Source of the DNA: DATKMS01 sp035541735
GTDB lineage: Bacteria > Desulfobacterota > Binatia > HRBIN30
Assembly (NCBI GenBank): GCA_035541735.1
Contig: DATKMS010000234.1
Span: 1 to 30,245 of the forward strand
Direction: 5' to 3'
Length of the DNA: 30,245 nt
Below, piece after piece: positions 1 through 7,679 of this stretch (position 1 is the stretch's first letter; every line of letters begins with the position of its first letter). The position numbers and the translations under genes are program-made. The notes under the pieces were generated by a model. The model ran no database searches. It was given only the letters and a program-made list of their open reading frames with translations, and had not been told where the DNA came from.

Positions 1-104
1 CACGGCTGCTGAAAAGGATCGGTTAGTTGTACTAACTCTGACTGGATGATCTAGTGAATCAACTAATGCCCTAATGGGGGCCTGAGTGAACAAGAATTTG
101 AAAG

Positions 105-116
105 TGATAATTATCA
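105..116. promoter_or_regulatory. 12-bp palindrome, Fur-box-like
   Basis: TGATAATTATCA is a perfect palindrome, and the sequence around it (GTGATAATTATCATTAC) resembles the GATAAT-based Fur operator. No iron-related gene follows in the window, so the assignment rests on the motif alone. Confidence 0.2.
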
Positions 117-760
117 TTACCCACAAAGAAGAGATCAAGAAGTGATGAACATTACGCCTGGGACAAAGACGGAACTGGTGAAGCGGGCGTCAGGATGCGC
201 CGCACACCTTCTACGCGATGTTTGCAAGAAAGAGAGGAGATGGTGCCACCCGACCGCTGCTCGGGCCTTACGAGCAGCCCTGAGAGCTTCAGAGGCCATC
301 CCTGAAGCCGCACTCGAACCTACCGGGGGGGGTCCCGGAACGCCAGCCGACTCCGGGATGCCTGCGCCCGTCCGACCATTCAGGGCCAGGCGGAAACTTG
401 CCTAGCCGACCTCGACGGCGGGCAGGAGCCTCGAAAGCGCCCGCGGCGCCTTCATGAACATTCTCGGACTCGCGAAACACGCCGGCCGGCCGTTGCCTGC
501 CGCCGCCATCCCTATCTCCCGGAGCAGCTCTCCGAAGTGAAAGTAGGAATTTTGACGTTACTGCCCGCCTTCGTGTGCCAAGAAAGCGCGCGTGGCCCCA
601 CCGGCGCCACCCGAAACTGGCCCCGCGCGCCGAAACCGGCCGAAGCTAATTCCGGCGCGATGCCGCGCGGTGTCCTCAGCAGACCCGGCGCCGACTCAGC
701 GGGACAGCGGCGACCAGTCAGCCCATTTCTGCGCGAGCAGATTTCTTGCCAGCAAAAACG

Positions 761-765
761 CGGGG
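761..765. repeat. left target-site duplication of IS21 element
   Basis: CGGGG lies directly outside the TG terminus at 766 and recurs at 9957-9961 directly outside the CA terminus at 9956. Five bases fits the 4-8 bp duplications known for the IS21 family, and it shows that both termini of this composite locus come from a single insertion event. Confidence 0.8.
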
Positions 766-841
766 TGCCTATTCCGATGAATCCGAACGGCTGATCCGAC
801 GAAGGCGAACACCCGGTCCGATGATGGCGATCACCGTCGGA
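766..841. repeat. IS21 downstream end: three terminal repeat units
   Basis: Three tandem units of about 23 bp carry the core ATTCCGATGAATCCGAAC and its variants ATCCGACGAAGGCGAACA and GTCCGATGATGGCGATCA. They are the inverted counterparts of the five units at the other end (9840-9956). Multiple end repeats bound by the transposase are a known hallmark of IS21-family elements. Confidence 0.8.
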
Positions 842-1244
842 GCGAAGCGACGTGAGTTGTCAGTTGCCCGATAATGTCTCCTTGGTCAAGCCGTCTGTTC
901 TTCATGTCTTCATTGGTTCTGAGGGTTTTGATTTAGCGTCCGTCTTTTAGCCTGCGCGTAGCTCCGACGATCGATGATGGCTGAAGCTGCTGTCCACATT
1001 GTGGACGGCGAAATAGTAGTGGATAACGTAAGGGGCGGACCGTTCCCTTTCACGAGATCCCCGTCCACAGTGTGGGCAGCTGCTGCGTGCGCGTTGCAGA
1101 AAGCCGACGTGGTTCTCGTATCGAAAAAACCCGCATGGAGCGGTACGTAGAGTGCCTCGTCTTGTGCCGCGATCGGCGCTCCTGGCGCCTCCTGGCGCGT
1201 CGGCTTGGCAGCAAGCGCCCTGAGCCTGCGTGAATGTCGGCTGC
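842..1244. other. non-coding tail of the IS21 element with an inverted repeat
   Basis: About 400 bp between the end of istB and the terminal repeats contain no convincing gene. The notable feature is a pair of near-identical inverted arms, 985-1008 and 1061-1083, each itself partly palindromic (GTCCACATTGTGGAC in the left arm, GTCCACAGTGTGGGC in the right). The arms could pair as a stem of about 20 bp over a loop of about 52 nt. The minus-strand frame at 910-1248 is open but matches nothing I recognise. Confidence 0.5.
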
Positions 1245-1697
1245 TCATCGCTCCGTGGTTTCCGATTCAGATGGTGCCGACAGTTTCGAGCGCTTCTTAC
1301 GCATCGAGTCCCCGCTCATGGCGATGTGATGCGCGCTGTGCACGATGCGATCGAGTGCCGCGTCGGCGACGGCGGGGTCACCGATGTACTTGTGCCAGTC
1401 TTTGAGTGGGAGCTGCGCCGCAATGATCGTGGAGCGCTCGCCGTGCCGATCCTCGATGACTTCGAGGACGTCATGACGGTGCTGGGCATTGAGGGGAGCC
1501 AGACCCCAATCATCGAGAATGAGCAAATCGGTCTTGGCCCAGCGTGCGAGCAGTCGCGGCAGCGAGCCGTCGCCGTGGGCGATGTGCATCTCACTGAGCA
1601 TTCTGGGCACGCGCCGGTAGACCACTGAGAATCCTTCGCGACACGCCTTCTGCCCAAAGGCGCAGGCGAGGAATGTCTTGCCGCAGCCGGTCGGACC
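1245..1697 (-). pseudogene. istB: IstB C-terminal fragment (IS21 helper ATPase), disconnected
   Basis: This is the distal 150 residues of IstB, the AAA+ ATPase that assists the IS21 transposase in target selection. It begins inside Walker A (GPTGCGKTFLAC) and includes Walker B (DLLILDDWG), the RSTIIAAQLP segment and the family's C-terminal region (DRIVHSAHHIAMSG). The matching N-terminal 107 codons lie at 4332-4652 on the same strand, separated by the serine-recombinase element. Joining the two gives a 257-residue protein, normal IstB length. No ribosome-binding site or natural start serves this piece, so it is very probably not made. A short ATG-led frame can be read from 1721 through the element edge, but that would lack the N-terminal DNA-binding half. 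Confidence 0.92.
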
Positions 1698-2188
1698 AGA
1701 AACATACTGCCGCAGTTTCACTTGCGACCGTAACGATCCATTATCCCTGGCACCCCCTCTACGAACAGACGCTGCCCGTGCGGCGGCAACAGGTGCTCGG
1801 TACTGATCAACGCTTCATTCACGTGCTGCTCCCAGACGACACGTGGTGTCTGGTGCCGGCATGGATGACCTCGCGGGAACGCTGCGCCCCGCTCACGTTG
1901 AGTGAGCGGGGGGAAGTGTCCGTCGCCGCGTTGCGCGAGTTCGCCCGCACGCTGAGCGAGTTGGCGAAGGCCTCGCACGCGGTCACTATCGGCTCCTCCA
2001 CATCGGCGAAGGGAAAGGAGGAGCGAGGGGATGAGGAAGCCGTTGGCCGAACGTCAGTTGACGTTACCCGCCGTCAGCGTCCTGCGGTGGGACGAACTGC
2101 CGGAGGAAACACGGCGCAGAGCGCGGGAGGATCTGGCCGCGCTCCTACGCGCCGCCGCCGTGCGGACCAGAAGAAGCGCCGGCATTGA
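1673..2188 (+). CDS. small accessory protein of serine-recombinase element (orf1)
   Basis: This is the first gene of the inserted element. The N-terminal portion (VTIHYPWHPLYEQTLPV, then LLPDDTWCLVPAWMT and LTLSERGEVSVAALREFA) resembles small proteins often encoded just upstream of large serine recombinases, possibly the DUF5372 type; that name is from memory. The first ATG in frame (1673) lies outside the element, in antisense istB sequence. Inside the element the first possible start (a GTG) would remove the conserved opening. A ribosome-binding site and ATG at the other end of the element (4298-4312) would become its start in the circular form. The last 50 residues overlap the next gene in another frame and are Arg-rich, so the exact C terminus is uncertain. 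Confidence 0.7.
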   Translation: MSCRSRSDQKHTAAVSLATVTIHYPWHPLYEQTLPVRRQQVLGTDQRFIHVLLPDDTWCLVPAWMTSRERCAPLTLSERGEVSVAALREFARTLSELAKASHAVTIGSSTSAKGKEERGDEEAVGRTSVDVTRRQRPAVGRTAGGNTAQSAGGSGRAPTRRRRADQKKRRH

Positions 2189-2228
2189 GGAGGGACGAGA
2201 ACATGAGCATCGAGAAAATCACGCCTGA
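2031..2228 (+). CDS. 65-aa accessory protein of serine-recombinase element (orf2)
   Basis: A small acidic-then-basic protein (opening MRKPLAERQLTLPAVSV, then LRWDELPEETRRRAREDLAALLRAA). It starts at an ATG well placed behind GGAGGAGCGAGGGG. It overlaps the tail of orf1 and runs 26 bases into the recombinase gene, so the three are probably translated as a coupled set. Short proteins of this flavour (LTLP... then a W.xLP helix) commonly precede such recombinases. A role as a directionality or accessory factor is a guess from position only. Confidence 0.7.
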   Translation: MRKPLAERQLTLPAVSVLRWDELPEETRRRAREDLAALLRAAAVRTRRSAGIEEGREHEHRENHA

Positions 2229-4296
2229 GCATCTGGCGCGGCCGGCGTTGGTCTACGTGCGACAGTCTTCGCGCGATCAGGTTCTCCATCACAAAGAAAG
2301 CCAGCGCCGGCAGTATGGACTGCGCGAGCGGGCGCGCGCCTTGGGGTGGCACGAGGTGACCGTCATCGACGACGATCTCGGCCGGTCCGGGTCGTCGATT
2401 GCCGGGCGGGTGGGGTTTCAGCGCCTGGTGGCCACGGTGAGCCTGGGGCAAGCCGGAGCCGTGTTCAGCATCGAGGTGTCGCGGTTCGCACGGAACAATC
2501 GGGACTGGTACCAGCTGATGGATCTGTGCGGCTTGATGAACACGCTGATCGTCGACGATGAAGGCATCTACGATCCGCGCTTGCCCAATGATCGGCTCTT
2601 GCTGGGTCTCAAGGGCACGATGAGCGAAGCCGAGCTGGGGTGGTTCCGCCAACGCGCCCAGGCCGCGCTGATCGCGAAAGCCAAACGGGGGGAGCTGATC
2701 CTCGGCGTGCCGGTGGGGTATGTGCGGAGCACGGACGATCGCATCGAGAAGCACCCGGACCGCCGCGTGCAAGCCGCCGTCGCCCTGGTCTTCGAGAAGT
2801 TCGCCGCGCTCAGCAGCGTGCGGCAGACGCTCCTCTGGTTTCGGCAGGAGCACATCGAGTTGCCCGCGATCACGCCGGGCACCAGCGCGCACGGCCGGGA
2901 GATCCTCTGGCGGCGCCCCGTCTACAATACCATTCTGAAGTTCCTCACCAATCCGGCCTATGCGGGCGCGTATGCCTTTGGGCGCACCGGGACCCGGGCG
3001 CGTGTCGTGGACGGCGTCGTGCATAAGACGCGCGGCCATCACCACGCGCGCGAGCACTGGATTGCGTTGCTGCCCGGGCATCATGAAGGGTATATCGACT
3101 GGGAGACCTACGAGCAGAATCGGCGACGCATCAGCGAGAACGCGCAGATGAAGGGGGCCATGGTGAGAGGAGCGGTGCGCACGGGCAAGAGCTTACTGGC
3201 CGGACTGCTCCGTTGCGGACACTGTGGCCGCCGCTTGCACGTCGCCTACGGCGGCAAACACAGCGTGGTCCCGCGGTATCACTGCCGCGGGGCGCTCGTG
3301 AATCACGGCACGGAGGGCTGTATCTCCTTTGGCGGATGGCGCGTCGATCAGGCGGTCGAGAAGGTGGTGCTTGCCGTGTTGGAGCCGGGGGCGATCGAGG
3401 CGGCCATGACCGCGGCCACCACACGGCATCAGGAGCGCGAGCAGCGCCACCGCGCCGTGGAACTCGCACTGCGCGAAGCCGAGTACGCCGCCAGCCGGGC
3501 GCAACGGCAGTATGATGCCGTCGAACCGGAGAATCGGCTGGTGGCCGAGACGCTGGAGCAACGATGGAATGAGGCCTTGGCCAAAGTCGCCGAGGTGCGC
3601 CGGCGCCTGCAGGCCATCGAGGCCGAACACGAGGCAGAGCCAGCACCGGATCGCAAGGAACTGCTGGCGCTGGCACACTCGTTTCCGGCGGTGTGGCAGG
3701 ATCCGCAAACGGATATCCGGACCAAGAAGCGACTGGTCCGCTTGCTCATCGAAGAGATCATCGCCCGGGTGACCGAGGACCCATTCATTGATCTGATCAT
3801 TCATTGGAAGGGCGGGAAGCATACGCCGCTGCGCGTCACGAAGAATCGGACCGGGCAGCACCAGCGCTGCACGCAGCGGGAGATCATCGACGTGGTCCGC
3901 GATTTGGCTCGCCAGATGCCGGATGCCCACATCGCTCGCGTCCTCAATCGACTTGGCTACCGGAGCGGCGCGGGCAACACGTTCACCGAAGCGCGCGTCC
4001 GCAGCTTACGCGGGGACCATCGCATTGCCGTTTACAAGCCGGATGCCGACGGTGACCGATTGACCATGGCACAAGCGGCCGCTGCGTTGGACGTGAGTGC
4101 GGCCACCATTCGTCGATGGATTCGCACTGGAATTCTCGCCGCCAGCCAGAGTGTCATGTACGCTCCATGGACCATCGCCCGCCAGGATTTGCACAGCGAG
4201 CCAATCCGCCGCGCCGTGGCGGCCGCGAAGACGCATCGAACGCCGCCGCGAACTCCTCCGCCAGGTCAGCTTTCTTTCCTAAAATCAAGCACGTAG
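2203..4296 (+). CDS. large serine recombinase
   Basis: The product is 697 aa. The N-terminal resolvase-type catalytic domain carries the nucleophile in YVRQSS (Ser near residue 22), followed by DDDLGRSG, SIEVSRFARNNRDWYQL and the long helix EAELGWFRQRAQAAL. A recombinase domain comes next, then a zinc ribbon with two Cys pairs (LRCGHCGRRL and YHCRGALVNHGTEGC, about 350-395), a coiled-coil segment rich in Glu/Arg, and a C-terminal MerR/excisionase-like helix-turn-helix (MAQAAAALDVSAATIRRWI). The protein cuts and rejoins the att sites to integrate and excise the element. I place the start at ATG 2203, with AGGAGGG six bases upstream, rather than at the in-frame ATG 2185. It looks complete and functional. 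The long C-terminal extension after the coiled coil is larger than in phage integrases such as phiC31. Confidence 0.93.
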   Translation: MSIEKITPEHLARPALVYVRQSSRDQVLHHKESQRRQYGLRERARALGWHEVTVIDDDLGRSGSSIAGRVGFQRLVATVSLGQAGAVFSIEVSRFARNNRDWYQLMDLCGLMNTLIVDDEGIYDPRLPNDRLLLGLKGTMSEAELGWFRQRAQAALIAKAKRGELILGVPVGYVRSTDDRIEKHPDRRVQAAVALVFEKFAALSSVRQTLLWFRQEHIELPAITPGTSAHGREILWRRPVYNTILKFLTNPAYAGAYAFGRTGTRARVVDGVVHKTRGHHHAREHWIALLPGHHEGYIDWETYEQNRRRISENAQMKGAMVRGAVRTGKSLLAGLLRCGHCGRRLHVAYGGKHSVVPRYHCRGALVNHGTEGCISFGGWRVDQAVEKVVLAVLEPGAIEAAMTAATTRHQEREQRHRAVELALREAEYAASRAQRQYDAVEPENRLVAETLEQRWNEALAKVAEVRRRLQAIEAEHEAEPAPDRKELLALAHSFPAVWQDPQTDIRTKKRLVRLLIEEIIARVTEDPFIDLIIHWKGGKHTPLRVTKNRTGQHQRCTQREIIDVVRDLARQMPDAHIARVLNRLGYRSGAGNTFTEARVRSLRGDHRIAVYKPDADGDRLTMAQAAAALDVSAATIRRWIRTGILAASQSVMYAPWTIARQDLHSEPIRRAVAAAKTHRTPPRTPPPGQLSFLKSST

Positions 4297-4297
4297 C

Positions 4298-4312
4298 GAG
4301 GTGGGCATTATG
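4298..4312 (+). promoter_or_regulatory. RBS and orphan ATG at right end of serine-recombinase element
   Basis: GAGGTG (4298-4303) sits six bases before ATG (4310-4312), two bases after the recombinase stop codon. In the integrated state this start reads only eight codons before TGA at 4334. In the excised circle the same frame runs across the joint into orf1, giving M-S-S-N-R followed by the known orf1 sequence. The frame agrees whichever of the two possible crossover points is used, because the element length (2,634) is a multiple of three. Confidence 0.65.
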
Positions 4313-4331
4313 TCATCGAATCGGTTGAGCC

Positions 4332-4652
4332 GGTGATCACCAGGTTCTGCTTCTTCTTGATCCATTCGCAGCTCGACAGGCGCCGCACCAAATTTCGGTC
4401 GAGTCCACGCGGATGGCCGAAGTCGATGTCTTCGACGGCGGCGGCGCGATCACGCAAGCGGGCAAGTTGCAGCCGGCGGGTGAGGCTACGCGCCTCGCGC
4501 TCGGTCCACTCGCGGTCGACCAGGAGACCGACACGATCCTCGAAGGCGAGGTGTGCAAATGAGTCGGGATTGTCGAGTTGCTCGCGCAGGGCACGGCTGA
4601 AGGCGTGGAGGCGCAGGTCGCTGAGTTTCTGGAAGGTTTCCTCATTGGTCAT
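4332..4652 (-). pseudogene. istB: IstB N-terminal fragment
   Basis: This is the first 107 residues of IstB (MTNEETFQKLSDLRLHAF..., ending KKKQNLVIT), the N-terminal helical domain up to the strand before Walker A. It starts at ATG 4652 behind AGGAGG and overlaps the istA stop as TGATG, which indicates translational coupling. Beyond the element joint it reads a few foreign codons and stops at 4308. It therefore lacks the whole ATPase core, whose codons are at 1245-1697. Confidence 0.92.
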
Positions 4653-5584
4653 CAAAAGCAGTCCTCCTGTGCTTGGTAGTATGCGGGGCCACGGATGTTT
4701 TCGTGATCGATGACGGTGTCCTGCGCGTCGTTGACGAACGGCAGCAGCGGCTGCTTCTCGAGTCCGTTCTTGAGGATCGAGCGCACGCTGCGGTAGCTCG
4801 GGGAGGCGATCGCACGGGCGCGCTGGCAAGCGGCCTCGACGCTCTGGGCGCTATAGCGCTTGGCAAGCCGAATCAGGCCGAGACTGGAACGGAAGCCCTG
4901 CTCGGGATGCGGCCGGCGGCGCAGGATCTCTTCGACGACGGCCGCGGCGTTGGGACCGATCTTCTCGGCCCACCGGATCAGGCGCGACGGTGTCCACTCG
5001 GCATAGCGGCGATGAGAATCGGGCCGATGCGCCGGGTCGGTGGTGAAGCCGCCGCGGGTGCGGCTGCGCAGGTGGGAGGCGACTCGGCGCCCTTTGTGGA
5101 ATGCCTCGACGATCGCGCCGGTGGCGCGCACATCGATGCGCTTCCCGACCAACGGATGGGGGACGCTGTAGAAGTGATGATCGAATTCGAAGTGGTAGTC
5201 GATGTTTACTCCGACATTGACCTTCCACTCGGGGAGCTCGAACCGCGTGCTGGGCAGTGGTTGCAGAGCCGGACGGTCGAGCTCGGTCCACCACGAGCGC
5301 CGTGTGCCGTCGAGGCGCGAGAAGGGCCGATCGTTGAGCCAGTCGAGCCGCTCGCGGAGCGCCCGGTTCAGCTCGGCGCGGCTGAAGAAGCGCTGGTGAC
5401 GCAGTGGTGCGAGCACCCAGCGCTCGACTTGCTGCACCGCGTTCTCGACCTTCGCCTTATCGCGCGGATGGCGCACGCGGGCCGGAATCACCGTCGTGCC
5501 GTAGTGGTCGGCCAGCTCGCGGTAGGCGGGGTTCAGATCAGGTTCGTACAGGTCCGGGCGCGTGACCGCCGCCTTCAAGTTATC
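4652..5584 (-). pseudogene. istA: IstA C-terminal fragment (IS21 transposase)
   Basis: This 310-residue piece begins at the D-N of the VPDN motif (DNLKAAVTRPDLYEPDLNPAY) and contains the third catalytic acid in KAKVENAVQQVERW. The Mu-transposase-like C-terminal domain follows (GVNIDYHFEFDHHFYSVPH, then the region after FHKGRRVASHLRS). The N-terminal 212 codons are at 9106-9741. The RIT element separates the second catalytic Asp region from the third acid, so neither piece can be an active transposase. Rejoined, the protein is about 522 aa, a usual IstA length. No ribosome-binding site serves this piece at its cut end. Confidence 0.92.
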
Positions 5585-5588
5585 CGGC

Positions 5589-5611
5589 TTCTGTGCCCGC
5601 CACCGTTATGT
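5589..5611 (+). repeat. RIT left inverted repeat, 23 bp
   Basis: Starts TTCTGTGCCCGCCACCG and ends TTATGT. It is the exact reverse complement of 9058-9080. It is a probable recombinase binding site at the element terminus. Confidence 0.9.
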
Positions 5612-5665
5612 TTCTCTCGGATCGAGAGGCTCCGGCGTTTCCAGGGCGGGGCACGCTGCGCAGGG

Positions 5666-5673
5666 CACATAAT
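5666..5673 (+). repeat. RIT subterminal CACATAAT box, left
   Basis: CACATAAT lies 54 bp inward of the left inverted repeat. The same octamer in mirror orientation lies 52 bp inward of the right repeat (8998-9005), and two more copies form the palindrome at 9082-9111. The symmetry suggests a recombinase-binding box. Confidence 0.5.
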
Positions 5674-5676
5674 TCG

Positions 5677-6693
5677 TCACAAAGAGGCAAGCCAGTCGAG
5701 TAGTGCTTGGTCGGAGCGCCAAACGGGCTTCCGGGGGAATCCCTCCGAAGATTCTGTGGGCGGTTCGCAGACCCGCAGGGCCGCTTCCTTCGCGCGCGCG
5801 TTGATCTCCGCGTAGTGGTTGGTCGTCTCCAGGCTCACATGGCCGAGCCAGCCGCGAATGACGTTGACCTCCACCCCGGCCTCAAGGAGATGAACCGCAG
5901 TGGTGTGGCGGAAGATGTGCGGCGACACGGGCCGTCGAGGCGGTGTTCGGTCATTGGCTAGGCAGGCCGTGTGCCGGCGAACGATCTTGTAGATGCCAAA
6001 GCGAGTCAATGGAGCACCGCCGCGTGCGGCAAACACCGGGTTACTGGGCGTGGAGGTAGTACGGTCCCAATCGAGCACGGCGCGCAGCTGCCGAGCGGTT
6101 TCCTCCCATAACGGGCACGTCCGCCATTTGTCGCCCTTGCCGTGGAGGTGAACACGCGGGGACGGGCCGAGGTCGAGATTGCTCACGCGCAGCGCGGCCA
6201 CTTCCTGCACGCGGGCGCCAGTGTTGTAGAGAAACAGGAGCAACGCCCGATCGCGCGCGGCGGCCCAGCCACGCGAAGGGAGGCGCGCAAACAAGGCACT
6301 CACCTCGTCGCGCTCGAGAAAGAAGGTCTCCGCTGGCGCGACCCGCTTGGTGGGGATGGCCGCAACCCGCTCACCGACCACCAGCATCTCGGGGGCGCGA
6401 GCGATCAGGTAATCGAAGAAGGTACGCAGGGCAGCGAGACGCTGATTCCGGGTGCGAATGTGGTTACCGCGATTGGTTTCGAGATGGCCCAAGAACGCCA
6501 AGGCCCGCTCGAAGGTGAGATCGGCAAGGACAAGACGGCTAATCGCCCGCTGGGCGTCGGCCGCGACGAAATGGAGGAACAGTCGCAAAGTATCGCGATA
6601 GCTCTTGATGGTCAGTGGGCGCAGTCCCCTTTGTGCCTTCAGGTGGTCTGCGAAAAACGCGTACACGATTTGGCCGAGGGTCGGCGGGTTCAT
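5677..6693 (-). CDS. ritC: tyrosine recombinase, third gene of RIT trio (RitC)
   Basis: The product is 338 aa. An N-terminal SAM-like core-binding domain (about 5-105; KSYRDTLRLFLHFV) is followed by the catalytic domain. The active-site set is visible: Arg in GARVQEVAAL (about 161), His and Arg in HIFRHTTAVHLL (259 and 262), His in WLGHVSLETT (285) and the nucleophile Tyr in NHYAEI (294). I start it at ATG 6693, which overlaps the ritB stop as ATGA and has AGGAG upstream; a GTG at 6699 is the alternative. The three RIT recombinases act together, and their individual roles in integration and excision are not settled. The gene ends only 65 bp from the left inverted repeat. Confidence 0.92.
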   Translation of the reverse strand: MNPPTLGQIVYAFFADHLKAQRGLRPLTIKSYRDTLRLFLHFVAADAQRAISRLVLADLTFERALAFLGHLETNRGNHIRTRNQRLAALRTFFDYLIARAPEMLVVGERVAAIPTKRVAPAETFFLERDEVSALFARLPSRGWAAARDRALLLFLYNTGARVQEVAALRVSNLDLGPSPRVHLHGKGDKWRTCPLWEETARQLRAVLDWDRTTSTPSNPVFAARGGAPLTRFGIYKIVRRHTACLANDRTPPRRPVSPHIFRHTTAVHLLEAGVEVNVIRGWLGHVSLETTNHYAEINARAKEAALRVCEPPTESSEGFPRKPVWRSDQALLDWLASL

Positions 6694-7679
6694 TGGCACA
6701 CTCCTGCGAGAGCCGGTGCCGCGAACTGTTCAAAACGCCGACTGCCCTCCTGGAGGAGCTCGGCGGTGATGGTCAGGTAGACCGCTGTAGACTCGGGCTG
6801 GACATGCCCCATGAACGTCGACAGGTGGAGCAGGCGGGACGATGGGTCGATGCCTTCCCGATACCACCGCAGCAGCGTGCCGACGGCGAAGGCGTGCCGC
6901 AGATCATGCGCACGTGGGGGCGCCACGCCAGGTGCCAGGGTGAGTCCGAGGCGTGGCCACAGCTGATGAAACGTCTGGCTGATGGTGCCGGGGTTGAGTG
7001 GCTGCCCGCGACGAAAGGTGAAGAAGGGACTATCCGGCGATAGCGTTCCCCGGCGTACGGTCTGCAGGTGGAGCTGGTGGACGAGCTCGTCGCGCATGCG
7101 TGGGCCAAAGGGGACGAGCCGGTTCTTCGAGAACTTGGACTGGCGGATGACCAGGAGCTGCCGGTCCAGATCGACATCGCGCACGCACAACCGACTGACC
7201 TCTCCGACGCGTAAGCCGAGACCATAGAGCAAGGCAAAGATGGTCCGATAGGTCGCACCGCGCTGGGGCGCGTTACTGCGATCCGGTAGACGACTCGCAA
7301 CCTCCAGCAGCGAGCGCGCCTGCACGACATTGAACAGAAACGGGATTCGCGCCGCGGTGTCACGCCGCGGGCGCGTCGCTACGGGCGACCGCATCAGCCG
7401 CCCTTGCGCGACCAGCCAGTCGAAGAGGCGCCGCACGACCCCGAGGAGATGATTGTAACTGCGTGGGCGCGGTCGGCGCCGCGACGACACGAAGGTCTCG
7501 AGCTGCTCGGCCGTGATCGCGTCGATGGTGGAAACCTCCCTCTCTACTAGAAACCGATCGAGCATCCGCAGCCCCATCTCCTCATTCCGAAAGCAGCGGC
7601 CCAAGGCACGCTTGTGGGCGAGATAGCACTCAATGCCCTCGGCCGCGGCACTGCGGAATCCTTCCCAGGTGCTTTTCAT
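6690..7679 (-). CDS. ritB: tyrosine recombinase, second gene of RIT trio (RitB)
   Basis: The product is 329 aa. The N-terminal core-binding part (LAHKRALGRCFRNEEMGLRML..., to about residue 100) resembles the second RIT recombinase. The catalytic domain carries Arg in GLRVGEVSRL (157), His-Arg in HDLRHAFAVGTL (258 and 261), His in FMGHVQPEST (292) and the Tyr in AVYLTI (301). The ATG at 7679 overlaps the ritA stop (ATGA) with GAGGAG about six bases upstream, so translation is probably coupled through the trio. All catalytic residues are present, so I take it as functional. Confidence 0.92.
   Translation of the reverse strand: MKSTWEGFRSAAAEGIECYLAHKRALGRCFRNEEMGLRMLDRFLVEREVSTIDAITAEQLETFVSSRRRPRPRSYNHLLGVVRRLFDWLVAQGRLMRSPVATRPRRDTAARIPFLFNVVQARSLLEVASRLPDRSNAPQRGATYRTIFALLYGLGLRVGEVSRLCVRDVDLDRQLLVIRQSKFSKNRLVPFGPRMRDELVHQLHLQTVRRGTLSPDSPFFTFRRGQPLNPGTISQTFHQLWPRLGLTLAPGVAPPRAHDLRHAFAVGTLLRWYREGIDPSSRLLHLSTFMGHVQPESTAVYLTITAELLQEGSRRFEQFAAPALAGVCQ

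Larger units (their letters stand above)
1..765. other. gene-free left flank of the IS21 element
   Basis: I see no convincing gene here. Short open frames exist (for example 142-405 on plus and 289-480 on minus), but their translations are Arg/Ala/Pro-rich, match no family I recognise and lack good ribosome-binding sites. The first 140 bases are clearly more AT-rich than the rest and contain a 12-bp perfect palindrome at 105-116. The last five bases, CGGGG, are the left copy of the target duplication made by the IS21-family insertion. Confidence 0.6.
1697..4330 (+). mobile_element. 2,634-bp large-serine-recombinase element inserted in istB
   Basis: Boundaries come from where istB stops being readable: the glycine codon at 4329-4331 (ITG side) and the glycine codon at 1695-1697 (GPTGCGK side) are offset by exactly 2,634 bp. 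The edges share only short identities (CC at 1696-1697 and 4330-4331; CGGT at 1688-1691 and 4322-4325), as expected for serine-recombinase integration with a short crossover core and no long duplication. Crossover at either place restores a valid Walker A. Contents are three overlapping plus-strand genes: orf1, orf2 and the recombinase. No cargo gene is present, so this is a minimal integrating element. Confidence 0.88.

Noticed and set aside
1018..1026. DnaA-box-like TTATCCACT
   Set aside because: A single 8-of-9 match without clustering or an AT-rich unwinding region; no origin is indicated.
910..1248. 112-aa frame on minus after istB
   Set aside because: No recognisable motif and no good ribosome-binding site; it covers the inverted repeat of the IS tail.
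2074..3084. 336-aa frame on minus over the serine recombinase
   Set aside because: It is antisense to the catalytic domain, with no family motif.
4673..5815. 380-aa frame on plus over istA
   Set aside because: It is antisense to a clear IstA C-terminal domain and crosses the RIT junction.
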